Source: Shinella daejeonensis
GTDB lineage: Bacteria > Pseudomonadota > Alphaproteobacteria > Rhizobiales > Rhizobiaceae
NCBI RefSeq assembly: GCF_024281235.1
Contig: NZ_JAHWXY010000001.1
Span: 868,001 to 932,000 of the forward strand
Length of the DNA stretch: 64,000 nt
Direction of reading: 5' to 3'
In this document: positions 45,203 to 52,484 of the stretch, in pieces
Layout: the number at the start of each line of letters is the position of its first letter
Position numbering within the stretch: position 1 is the first letter of the stretch
Notes under the pieces: generated by a model
What the model saw: only the letters and a program-made list of their open reading frames with translations
Told to the model about the DNA's origin: nothing
Database searches by the model: none
Position numbers and translations under genes: made by a program

Positions 45203-46736
45203 AGTCCCGGGCGGCTTCGAAATCGGCGACACCGATATCGTGGCCGGCCGGCAGCAGCCGGTTCTCCACATTCGCGCCCGCCGCCGCCAGCAACGTCTCC
45301 AGCCTGGCCGCATAGGGACCATAGGGATCGCTGCCGCCGGTCAGCATCAGGACGTTCACACCGGCAAGATCGGCGTCCGGCACCTCTTCCAGCACGTTCA
45401 TGCCGCGCATCAGCACCGCGTTGCGCACGATCCCCGGATAGAGCAGCATCACCGCTGCCAGCATGTTCGCCCCGTTCGAATAGCCGAGAAACACCGTTTT
45501 GCGCGGATCGAGATCATAGGCCGCATTCGCCCCTTCCATGAAGGCTGCAAAGGCCTCCGCCTCGCCGCGAATGTCGTTCTGATCGAAGGTCACGGCGTCG
45601 AGGCGGCGGAAGAAGCGCGGATACCCTTCCTCCACGCTGCGCCCGCGCGGACTGAGCAGCACGGAGCGCGGGGCGATCCGCACGCCGAGCGGCAACAGGC
45701 TCGTCTCGTTTCCACCCGTTCCATGCAGCACCACCAGGGCGGTGCCGTCCGGATCGTCGGGACGATGCAGGCGATGGATGAAAGGCAGGTCTCGTTCGGT
45801 CATTCTGTCTTCTCCTGGCAAGGAAAATTGCGGCAGCCGCGCCACGATATCCTGCGGATCGGCCTGGAAGTGCCCCGGGACGAACAGACGCCGTCCCAGC
45901 GTTTCAAGCGGTTCGTCAACCGTCATCCCCGGTCCGTCGGTCGCATATTCCAGAAGCGCCCCGTCCGGCTCGCGGACATAGAGCGAATGGAAATAGACAC
46001 GATCGTGCATATTGACCGGGCCGGAATTTTCCCGGTCGAGCCGTTCGGCCAGCGCCGCCACAGCGGTCGTGTCCGGCGCCCGCAGCGCCACATGGTCGAT
46101 GATGCCGGTACCAGGCGCAGCGGACCAGAAACCGCCGGCGTCGCGAATATCGATCACGTCGCCGGCTGCGCCTGCAAGCCGCAGCATGCCGTTCGCCTCG
46201 GCGAGCGGCCGAAAGCCGAAATACCGGGTGATGAAGGCCGCCGTATCGGCGGGTCTTTCCGAAAGCATGGTAACGCCACGGATGCGCTGCACCGCCTCGT
46301 CCGGCCCGATGCCCGCCATCGTCCGGGGAGCCGCCGCGCAGACGCCGGCCTGGCCGACCAGCTTGACGATGATGCCGTCCGGATCCTTCAGGCGCAGCAC
46401 CGGCTCACCGAATTCCTGCGCCGGTCCGTCGACGGCGATGTTCCGGCCGATCGCCCGCGTCAGCCAGAAGCCGATCGCCTCCGGCCGGATCGCCAGCGCG
46501 ATCTCAAGCGCCTGCCCCTGTCCGGCACGCCCCGGAGAACCATCTTCCCATGCGAGAAAGGTGATCAGCGATCCGGGACTGCCGGCGGCATCGCCGTAGA
46601 AAAGGTGAAGCTGGCCTGCGTCTTCGAAGCCGGCCGTCCGCTTGACGAGCGCAAGGCCGAGGAAATCGACGTAGAAATCGACATTCGCCTGGATTTTTCG
46701 GGTGATGGCCGTGATGTGATGGATACCGCTGGTCAT
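45180..46736 (-). CDS. Fusion of VOC ring-cleaving dioxygenase and alpha/beta hydrolase (MhqO-MhqD type)
   Basis: A 518-residue two-domain protein. Residues 1 to about 305 are a VOC dioxygenase related to the protein at 42366 (GIHHITAITRK, IDHVALRAPD, ALLEYATDGPG). From about 312 on it is a carboxylesterase-type hydrolase with the nucleophile elbow GYSNGA, acid in GGSDPYGP and catalytic His in AGHDIG. In Bacillus these are separate mhqO and mhqD genes. Ring opening followed by ester or C-C hydrolysis would be coupled in one polypeptide. ATG at 46736 follows GGAGGCGCCC. An internal start at 45803 could also give the hydrolase alone. Confidence 0.85.
   Translation of the reverse strand: MTSGIHHITAITRKIQANVDFYVDFLGLALVKRTAGFEDAGQLHLFYGDAAGSPGSLITFLAWEDGSPGRAGQGQALEIALAIRPEAIGFWLTRAIGRNIAVDGPAQEFGEPVLRLKDPDGIIVKLVGQAGVCAAAPRTMAGIGPDEAVQRIRGVTMLSERPADTAAFITRYFGFRPLAEANGMLRLAGAAGDVIDIRDAGGFWSAAPGTGIIDHVALRAPDTTAVAALAERLDRENSGPVNMHDRVYFHSLYVREPDGALLEYATDGPGMTVDEPLETLGRRLFVPGHFQADPQDIVARLPQFSLPGEDRMTERDLPFIHRLHRPDDPDGTALVVLHGTGGNETSLLPLGVRIAPRSVLLSPRGRSVEEGYPRFFRRLDAVTFDQNDIRGEAEAFAAFMEGANAAYDLDPRKTVFLGYSNGANMLAAVMLLYPGIVRNAVLMRGMNVLEEVPDADLAGVNVLMLTGGSDPYGPYAARLETLLAAAGANVENRLLPAGHDIGVADFEAARDFKQRLVG
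45803..45816 (-). promoter_or_regulatory. Internal ribosome binding site and start codon inside the dioxygenase-hydrolase fusion
   Basis: On the minus strand AGGAG (45816-45812) lies eight bases before an in-frame ATG (45803) exactly at the domain junction, MTERDLP. Translation from it would give a 207-residue hydrolase, the usual length of a free-standing MhqD-type protein. This suggests a recent fusion of two adjacent genes with the old start retained. Confidence 0.6.
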
Positions 46737-46835
46737 GGGCGCCTCCTTTGGAAGACACACAATCAGGATTTCCCCGGGCGCGCCAGCCGGCCTTCAGTGA
46801 ATGGACTGTCCAGGAAAAGTGACCGGAGAGGGCGC

Positions 46836-46873
46836 TTCCGACCCGCCACCCCCGAAGCGGCGGCGGGTCGGAA
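46836..46873. terminator. Hairpin between the small gene and the dioxygenase-hydrolase fusion
   Basis: TTCCGACCCGCC (46836-46847) pairs perfectly with GGCGGGTCGGAA (46862-46873) around a 14-base loop, starting 10 bases past the stop of the small minus-strand gene. No U-run on that strand. It may terminate or merely separate the two transcripts. Confidence 0.55.
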
Positions 46874-46882
46874 AATCGCAAT

Positions 46883-47095
46883 TCATGCGACGGCGGCCGT
46901 CGACGGCGGCACGCGCGACGCCGGCGTTTCGGCAAGGAGGCGACGGATCGCAGCACGCGCCTCGTCGGCCGACGCGAAGCGCTTGGCGTCCAGATCCCAG
47001 ACCGAATATTTGACAGCGAGAAACTTCAGCCGATCCTCGTCCGGGACGACGACGCCCACGGCTTCACCACCGATTTCAATAACCTGCTTTTGCAT
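46883..47095 (-). CDS. Small conserved-looking hypothetical protein
   Basis: A 70-residue soluble protein, MQKQVIEIGGEAVGVVVPDE and so on, with a mixed alpha/beta pattern: an N-terminal beta-hairpin-like GGEAVGVVVPDEDRLKFLAVKYSVWDLD and a helix SADEARAAIRRLLAE. GGAG lies seven bases before ATG at 47095, and codon use fits the neighbours. I do not recognise a family. It runs in the same direction as the dioxygenase-hydrolase gene but a hairpin separates them. Confidence 0.65.
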   Translation of the reverse strand: MQKQVIEIGGEAVGVVVPDEDRLKFLAVKYSVWDLDAKRFASADEARAAIRRLLAETPASRVPPSTAAVA

Positions 47096-47167
47096 AACTG
47101 CTCCTGCCGCGCCATTGGCACAGACACTTCCGAAGAGTTCGTTTGAATCGAATTGAGGGAGACGGGG

Positions 47168-47263
47168 TTACATTCGGAGAAGGGCCGAACGCGTTTTTCC
47201 CAAAATCGTTCCACGACAGGAGAACGCCACGCAGATGGAAGCGCTGTCGTCGAGATCATACAT
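47168..47263 (-). CDS. 31-codon small ORF with near-perfect Shine-Dalgarno
   Basis: ATG at 47263 is preceded by AAAGGAG with six bases between, one of the best ribosome sites in the window. The 31-residue product begins MYDLDDSASICVAFSCRG and ends LLRM. It lies 72 bases upstream of the 70-residue gene in the same direction, so it may be a leader peptide, a small protein, or a truncated remnant. I recognise no family. Confidence 0.35.
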   Translation of the reverse strand: MYDLDDSASICVAFSCRGTILGKTRSALLRM

Positions 47264-47743
47264 GAAACGCTCCTTTCGTTGGCGCCGAGGGTGCAATGAG
47301 CGCCTCCCCGGGGGGCGGGTCGAACGATACGCATACGACCCTGACATGACTGCTCGAACACATAGGCCGACCTCCCTGGCTTGTCAATGGATTCGGCTTT
47401 TTCTTGGAAAAAATTACCGCATTATTTGTAGGACAATCTGATTCCAAGAATACTGTTTGCATACAGGGCATCTGCCAGAAAAATATGTCGCCTGGATGAA
47501 TTTTTTACGGAAAACATGCGACGCAACCGGAGGAAATCCGGAAGCGACCGGAAAACACGCTCCGCGCGCAGCCCGCGTCAGGCTCCAAGCCCCTCCGCGC
47601 GCCTTTCCGGCCACACCCGCTGGGGATATTCGCCATGGTACCATTCTTTTTTCACGGAGCGGGGTCGATCTTCCTGCCAAACATGAATAAAGAGTGAATC
47701 ACTCATTTCAGCCAGCACGCCGTAATGGCCGTAGGGAAAGATC
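47264..47743. other. 480-base intergenic region with AT-rich core upstream of the NodT-type gene
   Basis: No gene supported. The core at about 47380-47530 is markedly AT-richer than the rest of the window. It contains TTCTTGGAA (47401-47409) and its exact inverse TTCCAAGAA (47442-47450), 32 bases apart. Promoters for the leftward small genes and for the rightward efflux gene are expected here. Confidence 0.5.
47692..47704. promoter_or_regulatory. Perfect palindrome upstream of the NodT-type efflux gene
   Basis: GAGTGAATCACTC is a perfect 13-base palindrome centred on a single A, 39 bases before the start codon. The place and symmetry suit an operator for a TetR- or MarR-type repressor. No such regulator is adjacent. 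Confidence 0.4.
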
Positions 47744-49174
47744 ATGAAATTCGCCACGACCCTTCTTCCGCTGAGCATGCTCCTCCTGTCGGGCTGCGTC
47801 GTAGGCCCCGATTACAAGTCTCCCGATAGCGCGCTGCCGGCGAAATTCTCCGAGGCCAGCGCGAAAAGCGCAGGCGACGTGACGCTCAGCCCGTGGTGGG
47901 AATCCTTCCGAGACCGCCGCCTCAACGATCTCGTCCATCAGGGCATGAACCAGAACCTGACCGTTCTACAGGCGCTGGAGCGGATCACCGCCGCCGAGGC
48001 CGACGTCGTCATCGCCGGCGCCGGCGCGCTGCCGAGCCTCAACGCCTCGGCCGACGCGACGGCGAGCGGCCAGCACGGCGGCTATCTGGCGCGCACATCC
48101 CCGACCGGCAGCAACACCAATTCGTCGAAGTCGATGAACGCAGGCCTCGGCGCCTCCTGGCTGCTCGATTTCTTCGGCCAGTACCGTCGCTCGAAGGAGG
48201 CCGCCAACGCCTCGCTCGACGCCGCCTATGACGACGTCAACGTCGCCCGCCTCGCCTATCTATCCGACCTCGTATCGAGCTACATCAGCGCCCGCTACTA
48301 TCAGGAAGCGCTGGCGCTCAGCCGCAAGAACCTCGAATCACGGCGCGAGACGCTGAACCTCACCAACGAGATCAAGTCGGCGGGCGCCGCCTCAAGCCTC
48401 GACGTGCTTCAGGTCGAAGGCCTCGTCAACCAGACGCTGGCCGACCTGCCCGGTCTGGAAACCGGCTTCCATCAGGCGGCCAACCATATCGCCACCCTGC
48501 TCGGCGTTCCGGCCAGCACGATCACCGCCAGCCTGACCAAGGGTTCGCCCCAGCCGATGCCCCGCAATGCGGCCCAGGCCGGCCTGCCCGCCGATCTCAT
48601 CCGCAATCGCCCGGACATCCGCGCCGCCGAGCGTCGCCTGCAAGCGGCGACCGCCTCCATCGGCGTGGCCGAGGCCGATCTCTACCCGAGCATCGAGCTT
48701 GGCGGCTCGATCGGGGCGACGCGCAACTTCACGCGGGCGGCGACCGGCAACCTGACGAGCTGGTCCTTCGGCCCGTCTCTGGTGCTGCCGATCTTCAACG
48801 GCGGCGCATTGCAGGCGCAGGTCAAGATCGCCCGCTCGCAGGCGGAGCAGCAGTATCTCACCTGGAAGCAGACCGTGCTTCAGGCCGTGGAAGAAGTCGA
48901 GACCGCACAGATCGCGCTGAACCGCGACGCCCGCACCGTCGCCGCCCTGCGCAAGGTCGTGCAGTCCTACGAGCAGACCCTGGACCTCGCCCGCGAAAGC
49001 TATCGCGGCGGCGCGAGCACCATTCTCGACGTGCTCGATGCCGAGCGCAATGTGGCGACCGCCCGCCTTTCGCTGGCCGCAGCCATCCGCCAGCTCGCCA
49101 ACGACTATGTCTCCCTCAATGTGGCGATCGGCGGCGGCTCTTCCATCGGCACGCCGGTGGTGGCGAGCCGGTAA
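47744..49174 (+). CDS. Outer-membrane efflux lipoprotein, NodT/OprM family
   Basis: A 476-residue TolC-like outer-membrane factor. The signal peptide ends in the lipobox LLSGC (Cys18), followed by VVGPDYKSP, typical of the NodT/OprM group. Two repeats of helical and beta segments (OEP domains) cover the rest; the RPDIRAAERRLQAATASIGVAEADLYPSI motif marks the second. It provides the exit duct for an RND or similar pump; none is adjacent, but the adaptor and pump at 19497-24120 lack one. GGGA lies six bases before the start. Confidence 0.88.
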   Translation: MKFATTLLPLSMLLLSGCVVGPDYKSPDSALPAKFSEASAKSAGDVTLSPWWESFRDRRLNDLVHQGMNQNLTVLQALERITAAEADVVIAGAGALPSLNASADATASGQHGGYLARTSPTGSNTNSSKSMNAGLGASWLLDFFGQYRRSKEAANASLDAAYDDVNVARLAYLSDLVSSYISARYYQEALALSRKNLESRRETLNLTNEIKSAGAASSLDVLQVEGLVNQTLADLPGLETGFHQAANHIATLLGVPASTITASLTKGSPQPMPRNAAQAGLPADLIRNRPDIRAAERRLQAATASIGVAEADLYPSIELGGSIGATRNFTRAATGNLTSWSFGPSLVLPIFNGGALQAQVKIARSQAEQQYLTWKQTVLQAVEEVETAQIALNRDARTVAALRKVVQSYEQTLDLARESYRGGASTILDVLDAERNVATARLSLAAAIRQLANDYVSLNVAIGGGSSIGTPVVASR

Positions 49175-49189
49175 CACCGGCGTGCCGGT

Positions 49190-49210
49190 CGGCCCGCATC
49201 AGGCGGGCCG
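49190..49210. terminator. Bidirectional terminator between nodT-type gene and gntR
   Basis: CGGCCCGC (49190-49197) pairs with GCGGGCCG (49203-49210) around ATCAG, in the 53-base gap between convergent genes. Confidence 0.6.
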
Positions 49211-49227
49211 GCGGATCGGAAACGACC

Positions 49228-49902
49228 TCAGCTCTCGAAAAAGATTTCCAGCGCCGCAGCAGTGCGGCCGTAGTGCTCCTTCAAGGCGCTTGCGGCTCTT
49301 TCCGCATCGCGCGAAAGCGCCAGGTCCATCAGCGTCCGGTGCTCGCCGGCCACATCCCGCGCCGCGCCGTCGAGGCTGACCGACATGCGGCGATACCGGT
49401 CGGCCCGCCTGAAGAGGTTGCGGCAGATCTCCAGCAGGGTCGGCGATCCGCAAGCCGAGATCAGAGCCGCATGGAACGCTGCGTGCCGCTCCTCCCAATC
49501 CTCACGCATGGCGGATGGAATGTCGTCGCGCGCCTGGGGAATACGGGTGAGCAGATGGTGGCTCGCCAGCACCCGGCCCTCCCATTCCGCATCCCCGTTC
49601 AGCACCGACAGACGAAAGGCCTCTCCCTCACAGAGCTGGCGCGCCGCCGTGATATCGCGCAATTCCGCCAGCGAGAGGCGGGCGACGCTGTAGCCGCGAT
49701 GATCGTCGAGAGTCGTGAAGCCCTCGGCGGTCAGCCGTGTCAGCGCCTCGCGCACCGGCGTCACGCTCATAGAGCACAGCGCTTGCAGGTCGGCGAAACG
49801 GAGCCGCTCTCCCGGCCCGAACGCACCGGAGCGGATCTGCTGCCGGATCCGTTCATAAGCGTCGCCCGCAAGGGTCCTGCCGCCGGGGCGCTTCTGCTCC
49901 AT
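49228..49902 (-). CDS. GntR-family (FadR/FCD subgroup) transcriptional regulator
   Basis: A 224-residue regulator with a winged helix-turn-helix (about 10-75; GAFGPGERLRFADLQALCSMSVTPVREALTRLTAEG) and an all-helical FCD ligand domain with the metal-site pattern D-x3-E and later histidines (ERHAAFHAALI, GEHRTLMD). ATG at 49902 is preferred to 49917 because an AAGGGTG ribosome-like site precedes it. It is divergent from the FAH-family gene and probably represses it until the substrate is present. Confidence 0.83.
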   Translation of the reverse strand: MEQKRPGGRTLAGDAYERIRQQIRSGAFGPGERLRFADLQALCSMSVTPVREALTRLTAEGFTTLDDHRGYSVARLSLAELRDITAARQLCEGEAFRLSVLNGDAEWEGRVLASHHLLTRIPQARDDIPSAMREDWEERHAAFHAALISACGSPTLLEICRNLFRRADRYRRMSVSLDGAARDVAGEHRTLMDLALSRDAERAASALKEHYGRTAAALEIFFES

Positions 49903-49930
49903 ACCATCACCCTTCATGCAAAGTCATAAG

Positions 49931-49944
49931 GATTTTCGAAAATC
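49931..49944. promoter_or_regulatory. Candidate GntR operator
   Basis: GATTTTCGAAAATC is a perfect 14-base palindrome in the divergent gap, 29 bases before the gntR start and 88 before the FAH-family start. It is the clearest symmetric element there and a good candidate site for the adjacent regulator. Confidence 0.55.
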
Positions 49945-50031
49945 ATTGACTCCATGTAAAACTCATGAAAGCTGAAGTGCAATCAAAATCCGGAGCCGGC
50001 GGGTCGCCGCTCCCCATTCATGGAGAACAGG

Positions 50032-50871
50032 ATGAAACTGGTGCGCTTTGGCGCGGCCGGCGCGGAAAAGCCCGGCCTGATCGATGCGGACGGCAAGGTT
50101 CGCGACCTTTCGGGCGTTGTGCCGGATATCGCCGGAACCGTGCTCGCCCGTGCCGGACTGGAGCGGCTGCGCGCGCTCGATCCGCTAAGCCTTCCGCTCG
50201 CACCCGAGGCAAGCCGCCTTGGCGCCTGCGTTGGCGACGTCGGCAACTTCATCGCCGTCGGCCTCAATTACGCCGACCACGCCGCTGAAAGCGGCATGGC
50301 GGTTCCAAGCGAGCCGGTGCTGTTCAACAAGGCTCCCTCCTGCATCGTCGGCCCCGACGATACCGTCCTCATCCCGCGCGGCTCCGAAAAGACCGACTGG
50401 GAAGTGGAATTGGCGCTCGTCATCGGAGAGCGGGCTTCCTATGTCTCAGAGGCCGATGCGCTGGACTATGTGGCGGGCTATTGCATTTGCAACGACGTTT
50501 CCGAACGCGCCTACCAGGCCGAGCGCGGCGGCCAGTGGATGAAGGGCAAGGGCTGCCCGACCTTCGGTCCACTCGGCCCCTGGCTCGTCACCACCGACGA
50601 GGTCGACACCGCCGACCTCGCCATGACGCTGCGGCTCAACGGCGATCTCGTCCAGAACGGCTCATCGAGCACCATGGTCTTCAAGGTGCCCTTCCTGATC
50701 CACTACATCTCGCAGTTCATGATCCTGGAGCCCGGCGACGTCATCACCACCGGCACGCCTCCCGGCGTCGGCATGGGCATGAAGCCGCCGCGCTACCTGA
50801 AGGCGGGCGACCGCATGGAGGTGGCCATCGCCGGTCTCGGCGTCCAGCGCCAGACCGTCGCCGCAGCCTGA
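50032..50871 (+). CDS. Fumarylacetoacetate hydrolase (FAH)-family protein
   Basis: A 279-residue FAH-fold enzyme. The metal site is seen in the family pattern: Glu residues in WEVELALVIG and an Asp in ICNDVSERAYQ; GLNYADHA marks the active-site lid and GDVITTGTPPGVGMG the C-terminal loop. Members act as ureidoglycolate lyases, acylpyruvases or 2-oxo-3-deoxy sugar-acid and homoprotocatechuate-pathway enzymes; length and motifs suit a 2,4-diketo or 2-keto-3-deoxy acid hydrolase, but the substrate cannot be fixed. ATG at 50032 is chosen over 50020, which has no ribosome site. Confidence 0.82.
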   Translation: MKLVRFGAAGAEKPGLIDADGKVRDLSGVVPDIAGTVLARAGLERLRALDPLSLPLAPEASRLGACVGDVGNFIAVGLNYADHAAESGMAVPSEPVLFNKAPSCIVGPDDTVLIPRGSEKTDWEVELALVIGERASYVSEADALDYVAGYCICNDVSERAYQAERGGQWMKGKGCPTFGPLGPWLVTTDEVDTADLAMTLRLNGDLVQNGSSSTMVFKVPFLIHYISQFMILEPGDVITTGTPPGVGMGMKPPRYLKAGDRMEVAIAGLGVQRQTVAAA

Positions 50872-50878
50872 ACGGACA

Positions 50879-50916
50879 GGCCGGACAGGCGGGAGCAATC
50901 ACCCCCTTGTCCGGCC
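50879..50916 (+). terminator. Terminator-like hairpin after the FAH-family gene
   Basis: GGCCGGACA (50879-50887) pairs perfectly with TGTCCGGCC (50908-50916) around a 20-base loop, eight bases past the stop codon. No long T-run follows. Confidence 0.55.
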
Positions 50917-50972
50917 ACGAACAAAGCGACGAGGCCTGAGGCTTTACCATCATGTTCCCCGGACGAATGCCC

Positions 50973-51134
50973 TCAATGCACGCTGCCGGCGTGGAATTCG
51001 TCGTCGAGAATACGAAATGCCTCGTCGAGCGCGGCGACGAGAATGTCGGTCAGCGCATCCGGATCGTTTTCGAGGAGGAAAAGAGCGACCGTCGCATTGT
51101 CCGGATCGCTGTAGCTTTCGATTTCGTTCGACAT
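50973..51134 (-). CDS. 53-residue acidic small protein
   Basis: ATG at 51134 is preceded by AAGGGA eight to nine bases upstream on the minus strand. The product starts MSNEIESYSDPDNATVALFL and ends DDEFHAGSVH. It is strongly acidic and mostly helical, resembling small DNA-binding-protein partners or antitoxin-like proteins only in size and charge; no family is recognised. Codon use favours G or C in third positions, as in real genes here. It converges with the FAH gene and lies downstream of the thermonuclease-like gene in the same direction. Confidence 0.6.
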   Translation of the reverse strand: MSNEIESYSDPDNATVALFLLENDPDALTDILVAALDEAFRILDDEFHAGSVH

Positions 51135-51253
51135 CTCATTGTCCCTTCTGATCCGGCATCATCCCGGTATCACGAAACTTAGGGACACTGGCTTGCGCAT
51201 GGCTTGTGCAGGAAAGGGCGGCTTATACGAGACGACATAGGGCTGCGCCCTGC

Positions 51254-51880
51254 TCAGCTGCACCAGGACTGGTGTCGGCCTGTCCACGGCCGGGCCAGTC
51301 CCTCGCGCACCAGATGGGAACCGACGGACTGACCGTCCCGCATAACGACCCGCCTCGACAGCCCGGAGCCCGACGCATCCCCGCTGCCCGGCGCGACCGT
51401 GACCTGACCGCCGTTGAGAAGTTCGCGCAGCCGCAGCTTGGCGTCGCCGCCACGCAGCCGCTCCGCATCGCAACGCGCATCGGCGACGGCCGGCGCATCG
51501 ATATCCGCAAGCCGCACCTTGCGGCCGGCATAGAGGATGGTATTGCCGTCAAGCACGCAATAATCGGTCTGCGTCGTGCAGATGAACCATTTCCCGGAAA
51601 AAGCAGGCAGTTTCTCCGCTACCGGCGCCTGCGGCCGGGCCGCCGGCACTGCGGACACCGCCGTCCGGCGTTCGGCAGGCTTCGCCCCGCGCTCGATCGA
51701 GGCGGTGCGCACGGCGGTATCCGTACGCGGCGGCTTCGCCTCGCGCCCGTCGAGATAGACGATCCCGGCGATCATCGCCACGCCCAGCAGATACCAGGGG
51801 GCCATGCCGCTGCGGCCCGCGCCGGAACGCGCCTTCCGCCGTGTCGTCTTCCTGCTGCGTTTCGCCGCCGTTTTCGCCAT
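51254..51880 (-). CDS. Thermonuclease (SNase-like) family protein, membrane-anchored
   Basis: A 208-residue protein. A Lys/Arg-rich cytoplasmic N-terminus (about 1-25) precedes one membrane helix (about 28-43), a low-complexity linker, then a compact SNase-like domain (about 95-205; DGNTILYAGRKVRLADIDAP, LRELLNGGQVTVAP, SRRVVMRDGQSVGSHLVREGLARPW). Arg in VRLADIDAP and in SRRVV correspond to family catalytic arginines; the catalytic Glu is less clear. It may act on periplasmic nucleic acid or be a structural member. ATG at 51880 follows GGAGAAGACG. Confidence 0.75.
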   Translation of the reverse strand: MAKTAAKRSRKTTRRKARSGAGRSGMAPWYLLGVAMIAGIVYLDGREAKPPRTDTAVRTASIERGAKPAERRTAVSAVPAARPQAPVAEKLPAFSGKWFICTTQTDYCVLDGNTILYAGRKVRLADIDAPAVADARCDAERLRGGDAKLRLRELLNGGQVTVAPGSGDASGSGLSRRVVMRDGQSVGSHLVREGLARPWTGRHQSWCS

Positions 51881-52073
51881 CGTCTTCTCCTGGCCGGGAC
51901 AATGCGATGATCTCTTGAAGATATGGTTACCGAAACGCCACCCCGCGTCAGCGCGACCGGAACGGCGGGCATGCGGCCGCGACCGCCGAAGCGGTAGCAA
52001 TCACGCGGCAAGTCCTGTATGGACCACGGATTGGCCAATTCCAGCAGCAGCGGCGTTGAATTCCGTCATTCCC

Positions 52074-52484
52074 ATGCCACCACTTACGCCATATATCGCT
52101 CTTGCAAAGCGCTTCTTCACCTTCGGGGGCGGCTCGCTCATCGGCGCGGTGATCGACTATGCCGCGACGCTCCTCGCCATCCGTTTCCTTGGCCTGTCGC
52201 CGCAGGTCGCGCTGGCGCTGGCCATGACCGTCAGCGCGTCGGTGGTCTTCTGCTATCACGAGACCATCACCTTTCCCGGCCGCAAGACAACGCGCCTCCT
52301 GCCACGCTATGTCCGCTTCATGCTGCTGGCGGCATTGGTGCTGGCGCTCCGCGTGGCGGCGCTGCATGTGCTGACGATCGCCGGCCTGCCGGTCCCGATC
52401 GCGCTTGCGATCGTCATCGTCGTCGTCTCGCTCTTCAACTTCGCCGCTTCGTCGATGTTCGTCTTCTTGAAAGGGAATGAATGA
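52074..52484 (+). CDS. GtrA-family membrane protein (putative polyprenyl-phosphate-sugar flippase)
   Basis: A 136-residue protein with four membrane helices and the GtrA signature FFTFGGGSLIGAVIDYAATLLAI followed by SASVVFCYHETITF. GtrA proteins are thought to flip undecaprenyl-phosphate-linked sugars to the periplasm. It overlaps the next gene by four bases (ATGA) and begins a four-gene operon. The start has no obvious ribosome site; the frame is open further upstream over the thermonuclease promoter. Confidence 0.83.
   Translation: MPPLTPYIALAKRFFTFGGGSLIGAVIDYAATLLAIRFLGLSPQVALALAMTVSASVVFCYHETITFPGRKTTRLLPRYVRFMLLAALVLALRVAALHVLTIAGLPVPIALAIVIVVVSLFNFAASSMFVFLKGNE

Noticed and set aside
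47026-47361. 111-codon minus-strand frame across the small-gene region
   Set aside because: Overlaps the better-supported 70- and 31-codon frames and has no ribosome site.
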